From G963701675 sp963701675 (GTDB lineage: Bacteria; Planctomycetota; Planctomycetia; Gemmatales; Gemmataceae), in assembly GCA_963701675.1 (NCBI GenBank), contig OY969623.1, positions 2,480,001 through 2,544,000 of the forward strand: a DNA stretch of 64,000 nt, written 5' to 3'. The translations under genes were made by a program, and so were the position numbers. Shown here one piece after another: positions 38,571-47,376 of this stretch. The notes below the pieces were generated by a model. That model did not search any database and had not been told where the DNA came from. It saw only the letters and a list, made by a program, of their open reading frames with translations. How positions within the stretch are numbered: position 1 is the stretch's first letter; every line of letters begins with the position of its first letter.

Positions 38571-38605
38571 ACAGCTAGGCAGGGAAAGCAATTCAAGAGA
38601 GGAGG

Positions 38606-38764
38606 ATGGGTGAGCACAAACATAAGCTTAATGCCGCGAATTTCCTGGGCGCCTTGCTGCTAGCAGGCTTGATCGCTGGGATCTCCGGTTCATGGGTCGC
38701 GTTCGTGGTTACACTGGTCGGCGCGCTAATCGCGGCCTACCATGCCGGCGACTTGCGAAGATGA
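38606..38764 (+). CDS. Small membrane protein at the end of the cluster
   Basis: 52 residues with AGAGAGGAGG directly before the ATG. After a polar start (MGEHKHKLNAANF) one long or two short hydrophobic segments follow (LGALLLAGLIAGISGSW and 'AFVVTLVGALIAAYHAG'), ending in RR. It is the last gene before the terminator-like repeat at 38774. Function unknown. Confidence 0.58.
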   Translation: MGEHKHKLNAANFLGALLLAGLIAGISGSWVAFVVTLVGALIAAYHAGDLRR

Positions 38765-38773
38765 AATGAAGGA

Positions 38774-38821
38774 TGCTCCGCCTGTGTTCGGGCCTAGGTC
38801 GGCTCGGGCATGGGCGGAGCA
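38774..38821. terminator. Candidate bidirectional terminator hairpin
   Basis: TGCTCCGCC at 38774-38782 and GGCGGAGCA at 38813-38821 form a perfect 9-bp inverted repeat with a 30-base loop. It lies 10 bases after the last cluster gene and between two convergent genes, where a shared terminator is expected. There is no clean T-run directly behind the stem, although a TTTTTCTTTCTTC run occurs about 20 bases on. Confidence 0.5.
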
Positions 38822-38862
38822 ATTAGAACGCAAAGATGAAAGCAGTTTTTCTTTCTTCTTAG

Positions 38863-40848
38863 CTATTGGCCGAGCAACCCGCTCGCGTCAAGCTCGGTCA
38901 CGCCGGGCAGCACCTTGCCCGAAGTGCCGTCGTCTGTGCTGCATTTCCGGGACTTGGTCGGAGAGTGCGTTTGTCCGTCCAGCGATGTGTCGGCCTCAAA
39001 CAATTGCGCGTTGGCTGAGGGAACCTGAATCAACGGAGAACCGCGGCTCGCCGGGGCGCCGTTCGACAGTTTCCAAGCATCAAACGCTATTTGGCCCGAC
39101 GGTACTGCGAGCGTGGTGGCGAGCTTGCTTCCAGTCTCCATCCCGCCTCCATCGGGAAAAGGACTGCTTGTCACAACCTGACATTTAGAGAACTCGGAAC
39201 TGTTGTTGTTCGGATCAGTCGCGGTGGCAGTGATCATGTGGCCTACTGGCACCTCGGTATCTATGACCACGAACCGTCTTCCGCGGCCTGTCGATCCCGT
39301 AGTTAGCGTCGCCGATCCAAGAAATGTTTCGCCTTCTCCGAAGTTCGAAGGATCGCATACTGCGCTGCTGAAAAGGTCGATGTTGAACGTGGTCATCGGA
39401 TCGCTAAAGAGCCGCACGAGAATGGTTGTGCTGCCGCTTCCGTTACTCGCAGTTTGCACGGAGGGCGCCGATTGATTCTCGTTGCCGCCGTTAGCGAGTT
39501 CTATGCCGACCGCTCCGTTGGAGTGGATGGCATTTTGGCGGATTGCGTTCCCCGTACCTGTTTCGACACGAACACCGTATTGGCCGTTAAAGGCGATGAC
39601 ATTGGGATCGCTAAGCGTCGTTCCCCCCACGATATTGTTGGACGGCCCCGCGATGTACACGCCGTCTCCGCCATTTCCGAGCGGGAGAGCACTATCGGTG
39701 CCGGTCCCAATGAGATTTCCTCGGATCACGCTGCCGGTCGCCGAACCGATCATCCGAATCCCTTCGATTTCGTTGCCCGAGACGACGTTGCTCGCCACGG
39801 TGCTCGGGCCGTCCATCACGATGCCTGTGGAGTTGCCCAGGGACGCGGTACCCGCCGCGTTGGTGCCGATGAGATTCCCTTGAAGCAGGCTACCACCCCC
39901 CAAATCGACTCCATATTGAGAGTTGCCGGAAATCAAATTCCCCGCACCCTGCGTGGTGCCACCCACGACAGTGGTCTCGGTTCGCACGGCAACACCAGTA
40001 CCATTGGGAATCTTCATCGTGCCCGATACGTCGGTGCCGATGTAGTTGCCTTGGACCGCATTGCCGCTACCAGAACTGACCATCACGCCGTAGTCCGCGT
40101 TGCCCGAAATGACATTCCCTGCTCCGTTCTCTGGACCGCCTACCAGATTGTTGGGGCTTCCATTGACGATCCAAATTCCAGTGCCCGGGTTGTTCAGAGC
40201 AACGGTGCCGGTCGCGTCGGTGCCTATGTAGTTACCTTGCACGACATTGCCGCCGATTCCACCAATGCCGATGCCACACCAAGAATTGCCGGAAATAACA
40301 TTGCGCGCAGCCGTCGTTTTGCCCCCGATCACGTTCTCACCAGACTCTATGACGACACCGCATTGGTTGCTAATGGCGCTGGTGCCCGCCACATTTGTAC
40401 CGATGTAATTGCCTTCGAGTCGATTGCCACCGCCTAGGTACAGCCGAATTGCGTCCTCGACAAAGCCGTTAATAACGAGCCCACGAACGACGCTTGAGCC
40501 GGCCTCAATGACCAATCCGAACGTCGCTCCACCTCCGCCGTTAAGCTCGATCTTCAGGTTTCCCGGCGACGCTCCAGGCTGACTGAATCCATCGACGATG
40601 ACGGGATCCGTGATTGCCGGCAGCAAAGTGGGCGGCTGGATGGTGTGTGCACCGGCGCCGGGGATGTTGAACACGATGAGATCCAGGCCCGGGTTGCCAT
40701 TGGAATCGGTGATCGCCTGCCGCAACGATCCCGCCCCATTGTCCAGGGTGTGAGTGACGGCGAAGAGGGCAAGCAATACTCGACTTTCGAGCACCTCGAC
40801 ACGCGGCTGATAGTGTCGCCGCAACAATAAACCACTTCGTGGAGCCAT
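38863..40848 (-). CDS. Secreted right-handed beta-helix repeat protein
   Basis: About 661 residues. ATG 40848 is preferred because GGAG lies 6 bases before it; the frame is open upstream without a better start. The N-terminus has a variant of the planctomycete signature (RVEVLESRVLLA), followed by a 'GSLRQAITDSNGNPG' segment typical of such surface proteins. Repeats of the type 'RNVISGNS', 'GNVVQGNYIGTDATGT' mark a right-handed parallel beta-helix. It is probably secreted or surface-bound and lies convergent to the ubiquitin-like cluster. Confidence 0.82.
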   Translation of the reverse strand: MAPRSGLLLRRHYQPRVEVLESRVLLALFAVTHTLDNGAGSLRQAITDSNGNPGLDLIVFNIPGAGAHTIQPPTLLPAITDPVIVDGFSQPGASPGNLKIELNGGGGATFGLVIEAGSSVVRGLVINGFVEDAIRLYLGGGNRLEGNYIGTNVAGTSAISNQCGVVIESGENVIGGKTTAARNVISGNSWCGIGIGGIGGNVVQGNYIGTDATGTVALNNPGTGIWIVNGSPNNLVGGPENGAGNVISGNADYGVMVSSGSGNAVQGNYIGTDVSGTMKIPNGTGVAVRTETTVVGGTTQGAGNLISGNSQYGVDLGGGSLLQGNLIGTNAAGTASLGNSTGIVMDGPSTVASNVVSGNEIEGIRMIGSATGSVIRGNLIGTGTDSALPLGNGGDGVYIAGPSNNIVGGTTLSDPNVIAFNGQYGVRVETGTGNAIRQNAIHSNGAVGIELANGGNENQSAPSVQTASNGSGSTTILVRLFSDPMTTFNIDLFSSAVCDPSNFGEGETFLGSATLTTGSTGRGRRFVVIDTEVPVGHMITATATDPNNNSSEFSKCQVVTSSPFPDGGGMETGSKLATTLAVPSGQIAFDAWKLSNGAPASRGSPLIQVPSANAQLFEADTSLDGQTHSPTKSRKCSTDDGTSGKVLPGVTELDASGLLGQ

Positions 40849-40919
40849 AAACATCTCCGATTCGGAATGTCTCTCATAGTCGATACACGCATAGTCTACA
40901 CGCAGGTAGCGTGGACGCA

Positions 40920-41156
40920 ATGAAAAAACGGTCCACGCCTGACATTCGCGAACGCTTTGGCTTCGCCGTCAAAAACCGGCGCGAAGAGCTTGGCCTGACC
41001 CAAGAAGATCTGGCTGAAAAAGCCCAAATCCACCGTACCTATCTCAGCGACGTGGAACGCGGATCCCGGAACATCTGTCTCTTTAACATCGAACGCATGG
41101 CCGGCGCTCTCGAATTGCGTCCTTCGGAACTGTTTCGGCTTGCGGAACGCACCTGA
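40920..41156 (+). CDS. XRE-family helix-turn-helix regulator
   Basis: 78 residues from ATG 40920 (a GTG at 40911 is also in frame). The core is a classic XRE HTH: NRREELGLTQEDLAEKAQIH, then 'RTYLSDVERGSRN' and 'RMAGALELRPSELF'. It is divergent from the beta-helix gene, with a 71-base shared control region, so it may regulate itself and that gene. A free-standing HTH of this size could also be an antitoxin or phage-type repressor, but no toxin gene is adjacent. Confidence 0.85.
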   Translation: MKKRSTPDIRERFGFAVKNRREELGLTQEDLAEKAQIHRTYLSDVERGSRNICLFNIERMAGALELRPSELFRLAERT

Positions 41157-41260
41157 CCCATTCTGCGTGAGCTATGGGCGGTATGCATCGACACTGGCTG
41201 GTTTGACGTAGAGGTCTGACTCAAATTGTTACGAGCCAGTGCATTCGGGAGGAACAGCCG

Positions 41261-41743
41261 ATGGACCGAGACCAATCCCTTCGCGAACACCTCCTTTATC
41301 TGCTGCGGGGCGGCGGTGCTCACGTTGATTTCGATTCTGCGATCGCGGACTTACCAGCCAGACTACGCGGGGCCAAAACACCGGGTGTGCCACACTCCCC
41401 GTGGCGCTTGATCGAGCACATGCGGATAGCCCAGTGGGACATTCTGGAGTTCAGCCGTGATCCTAAGCACGTTTCCCCAGCGTTCCCAGTGGGTTACTGG
41501 CCTGCGGACGATGCGCCGCCGGACGATGCGGCTTGGGAGCGCTGTGTGACAGCGTTCAGATCCGATCTCAAGGCAATTCAAGACATGGTAGTCGACAATG
41601 CCACCGACTTACTCGCTCGAATCCCGCACGGCGACGGTCAAACGATTTTGCGCGAAGTCCTACTTGTTGCTGATCACAATAGCTATCACATTGGACAGCT
41701 TGTTGTGCTCCGCCGAGCGTTAGGTGCTTGGCCTAACGAATGA
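41261..41743 (+). CDS. DinB-like four-helix protein
   Basis: 160 residues with a GGAGGAAC ribosome site. The family pattern is clear: 'SPWRLIEHMRIAQWDILEF' supplies the first metal His and 'VADHNSYHIGQLVVLRRALG' the last two His. Proteins of the DinB/YfiT superfamily bind a divalent metal and act in thiol-dependent or unknown chemistry; the substrate is unknown. Confidence 0.87.
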   Translation: MDRDQSLREHLLYLLRGGGAHVDFDSAIADLPARLRGAKTPGVPHSPWRLIEHMRIAQWDILEFSRDPKHVSPAFPVGYWPADDAPPDDAAWERCVTAFRSDLKAIQDMVVDNATDLLARIPHGDGQTILREVLLVADHNSYHIGQLVVLRRALGAWPNE

Positions 41744-41804
41744 TTCACAACGCACGACAATTTTTACATGCACTGACTTCATTCCTTTCGCCGAATCACC
41801 GCAA

Positions 41805-41960
41805 CTATCCTTTGGGCCTGCCATCGCTGAAGCCGATGTGCGTTAGGGCGGCCCGAGCTTCGAATCGTGACGCCTCGATGGGGTCGATGGTCCAGCCCTC
41901 GACGAAGGCGTCTTCGATCTCCCGACGTGAAATTCGCCTGGGACCGTGTTCACCCCCGGA
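41805..41960 (-). pseudogene. C-terminal fragment of a SAM-dependent methyltransferase
   Basis: On the - strand, 'GPRRISRREIEDAFVEGWTI' followed by 'IEASRFEARAALTHIGFSDG' resembles the C-terminal end of small methyltransferases (GPRRxSxxEIxxAFxxGW). No SAM motif is found upstream on this strand, and the frame stops right after. I read it as a remnant of about 48 codons. The + strand frame over the same bases is not supported. Confidence 0.45.
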
Positions 41961-42317
41961 GCAGCCGGTCGAGCGATTCGTTTCGGGGCCGTTGTTGCTC
42001 TCGGCTAATGTTGAACTACGCACCGATGGCATGCAGGGACTGGTTGCACGGATCGCGGCTGAGATGGCAGCGGCGGAATAGTGCTATCGCCGACCAATTA
42101 AGTTATCCAGATCCAAGGAAGCGGAAGGTTTGCCATTCTTCTCCCAATCCTTTGTCTTCCCCAATCGAGAATATTCCCCGTTTAGCATGTGGCCGCCCTT
42201 AGGGGGCGCAACTGTAAGCGCAAACAGCTTCAAGAACGCTGCATATAATCAATGCATTGCGCAAGTGGATCGTCCACGACCGTTCTACTGTGCGACGGTC
42301 ACGGCCAAGGTGAAGCC

Positions 42318-43073
42318 ATGTCCAAGACTCGGATTCTCCGTGTAGCTCTGTGTCTTCTGGCGCTAGACGCCAACACCAAGGCCGGACAAGCTGCCACGAT
42401 GGTCCCCAGTCGCGTGCCTCCCGTATCGAATGAAACGACTGCTGCTTTCGCTAGAACCATTCGAAGCTACTTGCTTCGGGAATTGCCGGAACCGCTTTAC
42501 GACGCCAGCCCGGGTTGGGGACGCGAAGTGCGAACGTGGAGGGGAACCAAGAAAGACGGGCTCTGGCGCAAGATTCATGTCACCGCGTTGAATCCGGCGC
42601 ACACTCTCACCTTTGACATCCGTGACGTTAGTTTGCGAGAAACGGGGCGCATAGGCTTCACCGCGCTGTTCGCCTTGGAAGCGCGCGTGGAACACAGATG
42701 GCAGCGCTGGGCGGCGGGTGTCAAACTGTACAATACATCGATCCGAGCCCGTTTCCGTGTGCAGGTCACGCTCCAGTGCGAAGCCACGATCGACGTGGGC
42801 CATGATCCACTTCTGCTCCCGGAGGCCGTCTGTCGGTTACGTGCGACCGAGTCGCACCTCCAACTTGACAACGTCGTCGTGGAACACGTTGCCGGGTTCG
42901 GCGGGGATGCAGCGGAAATCGTCGGAAATACAATTCGACGTGGGCTAAAGCAATGGCACCCGTCCCTGGAACGACGTCTGCTGACCAAGGCCGAGGCTGC
43001 CATCGTACGTGCGGTCGATACCAAAGAAGTGCGACTCAGTCTGACACGGTTATGGCAAAAACCGAAGACCTAA
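42318..43073 (+). CDS. Secreted protein of unknown function
   Basis: 251 residues from ATG 42318, preceded by AAGGTGAAG. The first about 26 residues form a signal peptide (MSKTRILRVALCLLALDANT, then AGQAA). The mature part is basic and beta-rich, with a repeated 'VEHRWQRWAAGVKLYNTSIR' style and no catalytic motif I know. The frame is open to 42252 but without a ribosome site. It is followed convergently by a decayed PQQ-like gene. Confidence 0.7.
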   Translation: MSKTRILRVALCLLALDANTKAGQAATMVPSRVPPVSNETTAAFARTIRSYLLRELPEPLYDASPGWGREVRTWRGTKKDGLWRKIHVTALNPAHTLTFDIRDVSLRETGRIGFTALFALEARVEHRWQRWAAGVKLYNTSIRARFRVQVTLQCEATIDVGHDPLLLPEAVCRLRATESHLQLDNVVVEHVAGFGGDAAEIVGNTIRRGLKQWHPSLERRLLTKAEAAIVRAVDTKEVRLSLTRLWQKPKT

Positions 43074-43099
43074 GCCACTCTATCGGCCGCAGGTTACAC

Positions 43100-43650
43100 C
43101 TAAAGCTGACAGCGTAGAAAGAGCGCTGGTCAGCATGTTTGTCGGACTGGATCTTACGGACTTGCGCAATTCCGAACCCGCTTCGGCTTCGGCAATGCAG
43201 TAAAGGTGTCGATCTCCCCGGAGAAAACAGTTCCCGGCCCACGACGGCCGCTGAGGCAGTGAAAGTATCATCGAGCCGATTCAAGGCTAGCACTTGTGGT
43301 ATCGGCTCGCCGTGACTCATCACCTGGTTAACGCCGTCGCGGCTCGTCACGTAAATTCGGCCGGCCTCGCCGGCCGGCGAGGCGTAGACATCTCCGATAT
43401 CACGCAGCCGAAATGGACCTCCCTCGTCTTTGCCGGTCTTCACATCCAATCGCACCATCGTGCCTTGATAGTGCTGCAAGTTGCAAAGGAAATCACAGTA
43501 GAGCAATGGCGAACGTACGTAGGGTGTCCCGCGGTGGCGCTTCCACACGACTTGGTTGCTCCCGGTAATATTGCCCTTGGCTCCGTCGAGCCGGATTGCC
43601 AGCATGGCCTTGCTGTACCTTGATCCAGGACGGCCAGGAAATGGACCCAT
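43100..43650 (-). pseudogene. Fragment of a PQQ-like (pyrroloquinoline-quinone) beta-propeller protein
   Basis: The - strand frame reads 'SPLLYCDFLCNLQHYQG' then 'IGDVYASPAGEAGRIYVTSR' and 'PQVLALNRLDDTFTASAAVV', which is the blade pattern of PQQ-like propellers. Near 43230 the frame breaks (GRELF), and the expected ending 'LRGDRHLYCIAEAE' continues in another frame. The N-terminal part is missing (no such blades upstream of 43650). It is a decayed fragment of a larger propeller gene. Confidence 0.6.
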
Positions 43651-44007
43651 TAGTCAAAAAAGGGCCCATTAAACACGTGGTGGTAACCTACGTCGGCGTA
43701 TGGGACCGGAGTGCGCAAGATCGCGTTCCGCCTACTGGCATTTCGTAGCGTTTGCACGCCGCGGTTCGCGTGCGCGATCGAACGGGCAAACACCGCGAGG
43801 AGCGGAACATCCCGGCCCCAAAGCCTCTCTGGGTGATCCGGGCTCTGGCATGAGGGGGAGAAGGCCGAAAACTGAACGAGGTTCCTGCAATCATTCAGAT
43901 TCTTAGAATGCTCTTGAGCGTCTTGGCGTGCATGTTTGGGAAGCATCTTGGTGGAAATTGGGGAGTTTCCCCAATCCGACGGCCCTAGCCAGAAGGGAAG
44001 GTTTCAG
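43651..44007. other. Intergenic region, 357 bases
   Basis: No family-like frame was recognised on either strand. It contains the presumed start-proximal end of the decayed PQQ-like fragment and the leader of the transglutaminase-like gene, whose ribosome site (AAGGGAAG) lies near 43995. Confidence 0.35.
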
Positions 44008-45028
44008 ATGTTTCGCTCTCGAGCTTTCCGGTCACTGTCGGTTGTCCTTCTTCTATCCTGGGCGGGCCAGCGCGGTGGCTCAACCGCCTGCAAAGCGGCA
44101 CGTTCGGCTCGAATTCCATTGTGAAATCGCCAAACTGCCGAACGGCGCCAAGGCCCTGGACTTGTGGATCCCGATGGCGACGTCGAACGAGCGGCAAGAT
44201 GTCAAGTTACTGAACGAGAGCGACCTGCGGGATGGACGCATGACGCAAGACAGGGTCTTCGGCAATCGCCTTTACTACCGTCGGTATGAGTTGCCCGCAT
44301 CTGGTGTGGGCAAGGGAGCGCGGGACGGAAGCAGCTTGCCCATCAGGGTCAAATTGATCTACGACGTTGACGTTCGCGAGTCGACGGTGGCGGCAGCGAA
44401 GCAACTGATTTCCACCAAGGCAGCCGTGCCGGCCGATAAGTTCGCGCCATATTTGGGCGAATCGCGCATGATCCCCCTCCGGGGTCCAATCACAGACCTG
44501 GCGCACCGGATCCCGCTGCCAGAAGGCGAGCCGCTCCGGTCGGGCCGGAAGATGTACGACTACCTTGTCGATTCGATGGCGTACAACCACCTGGCCCCCG
44601 GCGCTGGCAAAGGCGATGCAGTCTGGGCATGCGACAGCAAGACGGGAGACTGCACTGATTTCCACTCGGTCTTCATCGGCGTGTGCCGCTGGCGAGGCAT
44701 CCCCGCCGACCACGTCTTCGGGCTGCCGATACCGCCGGAGAAACCCGAGGGCGATATTAAGTATTGCCACTGCTGGGCGCAATTCTGGGTGGCTGATGTG
44801 GGCTGGATCCCGATCGACGCCTCGCGGGCCAACAAGTATCCCAAGGACCGGGAGTACTACTTCGGCACGCTTGGCAGTACATGGATCACGCTCTCCCACG
44901 GCCGCGACGTTGTCCTCGAACCTCCCCAGAAGGGACCGCCGCTGAACATGCTGCACGGCCCAGTCGCCGAGGTCGATGGCAAGCCGTACGAGGGCCTTCA
45001 CTGGTGGGCGCATTACAAGGATCAATAG
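44008..45028 (+). pseudogene. Secreted transglutaminase-like protein, frameshift in the signal peptide
   Basis: ATG 44008 is preceded by AAGGGAAG and starts a signal peptide (MFRSRAFRSLSVVLLLSWAG). Around 44060-44075, within a GGGCGGGCC run, the frame changes; the shifted frame continues as ASAVAQPPAKRHVRLEF and runs intact to 45028. The transglutaminase triad is visible there: Cys in GDCTDFHSVF (near 44651), His in YCHCWAQFW (near 44768) and Asp in WIPIDAS (near 44816). One base change would restore a normal secreted protein of about 340 residues. Such proteins are thought to act on proteins or peptides in the periplasm. Confidence 0.7.
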
Positions 45029-45211
45029 ACACTGTCGCAGGAGAGCCTGGCAGGTGCGAGTCACCAATCGGTTCGTCTGCGCAGTCGCTTTCGACTGCCA
45101 CCTCTGCTCCACACGGCATATGCCTTGAGCAAACGCGGTCACTGAATCTGAAAGAACAATCCGTACGTTCGACCGGATCGGGTGATAGCGCCCTCCTGCA
45201 TCGGCGTTACG

Positions 45212-45636
45212 TCAGGATCGAAGTTGATCGTTTTGACACAAAGTTTCTCGAATGTAGCGACGCAAGTCAGCCAAGGTGGGCGCAGATACGACTTTTTGCA
45301 TAAACTCGATTCGGTCTTCTAACCAATTGACACGCACCTGCTGGGCCATCCCCGTATATCGGCGATCAATAAGTGCGATCCTAAAGCATGAACCGGTTAA
45401 CGACCCGGTGTCTCCGGATCTGATGGCTGAAACCCGCCACAGAATCCGCATCGCAATCTTCCGGCAATTCGGAATTGGGGTATTAAGACTTGATGTCCAC
45501 AGTCGAGCACCACGAGCGCCCATTTCTTGCGAATAATTTCCTGGCTGACGACGCCTCGTAACGGACCGCCCGAGTTGGCGAAGTAATATTGTCGGTAACG
45601 AAGTGGTACTTCTGGTCGCTGATAGATGCTCATCAA
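45212..45636 (-). pseudogene. Possible broken small gene with zinc-binding Cys pair
   Basis: From 45636 downward the - strand reads 'MSIYQRPEVPLRYRQYYFAN' and later VVLDCGHQVLIP and LRCGFC, a possible zinc site, stopping at 45397. A second frame then runs to 45212 with a helical stretch (QQVRVNWLEDRIEFMQKVVS). A frame break near 45420 would join them, but I know no family for either part, so this is tentative. Confidence 0.3.
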
Positions 45637-45845
45637 GTCTGTCGCGATTTCTTCGGACCATCGCCAGAACCTTTGCTCAATCGACTTAGCGATTGACTTG
45701 AGGCGGGTACGAACTTGCCATTTCGGACAATTACAATGCGATTCAGTGACGGGACAAAAGATTGTTCAGCCACATCTGAAAACCGGTTTCCACGGCGGTT
45801 TCTTGCCTTCATGTGCAGCTTCCTACTTTCCGGGCCGATAGGTCG

Positions 45846-45873
45846 TTGAAACGGTACACGTGTACATTATAGG
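45846..45873 (+). promoter_or_regulatory. Promoter-like site containing a 12-bp palindrome
   Basis: TTGAAA (45846-45851) and TATAGG (45868-45873) are 16 bases apart, resembling a sigma-70-type promoter. The spacer holds a perfect palindrome GTACACGTGTAC (45854-45865), a likely operator position. Nothing but a truncated gene (46080) lies downstream, so the site may be orphaned. Confidence 0.35.
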
Positions 45874-46079
45874 TGTCCCGGCGCACTTTTTCACCACGCC
45901 GGCTTTCTGCGATCGTTTCCCCGGGGTCATCGACAGCGTCAGAACCCGTCTTCCCCGTCGGCTATCGCTGCTCAAACCGATTCAACGCATTTTCGCCGAG
46001 GTAGGTCCGTGATGTGCACACACAACCAAACGACTAGCCGTACCATGCCCGCGACCTAGCGCACAGCAGCGTTGTAGAC

Positions 46080-47312
46080 GTGAACGGCGACGGTCAGCGA
46101 GATGTCGCGGTCACAGTCCTTAACGCCGTTTCGGTCTCACTTGGCGACGGGAATGGCAGTTTGGGCCCACCCACGTTATTTCCGACCGCCCCCTATCCGT
46201 ACGGGATAGCAGTGGCGGATTTCGATAACGACGGCAACCCCGACTTGGTGACGGCAAACCGCGGAAGCGGAACCGTCAGTGTCCTTCTCGGCAATGGTGA
46301 CGGTACATTTCATCGGCACATCGACTCCAACGGCGGCATCGCTCCAGGCGTTGCTGCCACCGGTGATTTCAACCAAGACGGCAAAGCCGATGTGGCCGTG
46401 ACCAATTGGCTTGATGCCAATACCGTGACTCTTCTCTACGGCAACGGAAACGGCACTTTCCAAGCGCCGGTCGCGCTGGCGGTGGGCTCGCATCCGCGAG
46501 GCGTTGCCACTGGCGATTTGAACGATGATGGCTGGCTGGATCTCGCCGTCGACAATCGAACCAGCCAAACCGTGAGCGTCCTATTGAATGCTGGCAACGG
46601 CAGCTTCCTCCCACCGACCGATTTTGCAACCGGCGGCGCATCAACCGGCGATACGCTTGCGGATTTCAACAGGGATCAGCGGCTCGATCTCGTCATTGCA
46701 TTGGATAATGCTAGGGCAAGCGTCTTACTCGGGAACGGCAATGGAACGTTCCAACCATTTGCTCTCTATGCGACTGGGGGGACCGATCAGTGCTTTCCCG
46801 TTGCTGCGGATTTCAATCGCGATCGCCGGATGGACATTGCGACAACGACTTGCAATGGGAATACATCCAGTGTGCTGCTGGGTAATGCGGATGGAACCTT
46901 TCAACCCGCTTTGTCGTTTACGGCCGGAATGACATCCCAGGCGATCGTCGCTGGCGACTTAAACAATGATCGTTTTCCCGACGTCATCGTCACCGATCAA
47001 GGGTCGGGCACAGCACTGGTGCTGATAAACGACGCGAATTGGACGGCACCGATTCCCCCGATTTCGATACACGCTCCCTCCAGCGCACAGACTTCCGACG
47101 CGCACTTGAAACATGACCATTGCAACCGGTCGAACTGTCAATACGAATCCGTCGCTCCCTCATTGGGGTTCGGCTTGGACTCAAGCTGGTTGCGCAATCA
47201 TCGACCAAGCGTAGCGCTTTTGCCTCTATCCGTACCGCACAGGGAAGTGGCAGACACAAGCAAACGAACCCAGTTTGCCACAAATGGCTCCCTTCGGCGA
47301 GAAGTGTCGTAA
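46080..47312 (+). pseudogene. 5'-truncated FG-GAP/VCBS repeat protein
   Basis: The frame begins within a blade (VVDVNGDGQRDVAVTV) at GTG 46080 and is open only back to about 46045, so signal and N-terminal signature are missing. Six or seven blades follow with the calcium-loop pattern D-x-N-x-D-G-x-x-D (for example DFDNDGNPDL, DFNQDGKADV). A tail resembling that of the other VCBS genes begins at 'NDANWTAPIPPI', but then drifts into an unrelated, poorly structured sequence. It lies on the + strand, opposite to the large cluster. Probably a decayed copy. Confidence 0.65.
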
Positions 47313-47376
47313 GAAACCGAAGTAACCGTGTCATACTCAGGTCAGGACATTGTGACTTTCATCGTGTCACTTTAGC

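Larger units (their letters stand above)
45029..46079. other. Mostly gene-free region of about 1 kb
   Basis: Apart from the possible broken gene at 45212-45636 and a promoter-like site at 45846-45873 nothing clear is seen. The region lies between a frameshifted transglutaminase gene and a 5'-truncated VCBS gene, so it may be decayed sequence. Confidence 0.4.

Noticed and set aside
41720..41745. Inverted repeat CGTTAGG/CCTAACG at the end of the DinB gene as an attC or terminator
   Set aside because: It encodes the conserved 'RRALGAWP' end of the DinB family, so coding constraint explains it.
41740..42081. Protein gene on the + strand after DinB
   Set aside because: The sequence has no family resemblance and lies over a better match on the - strand (methyltransferase fragment).
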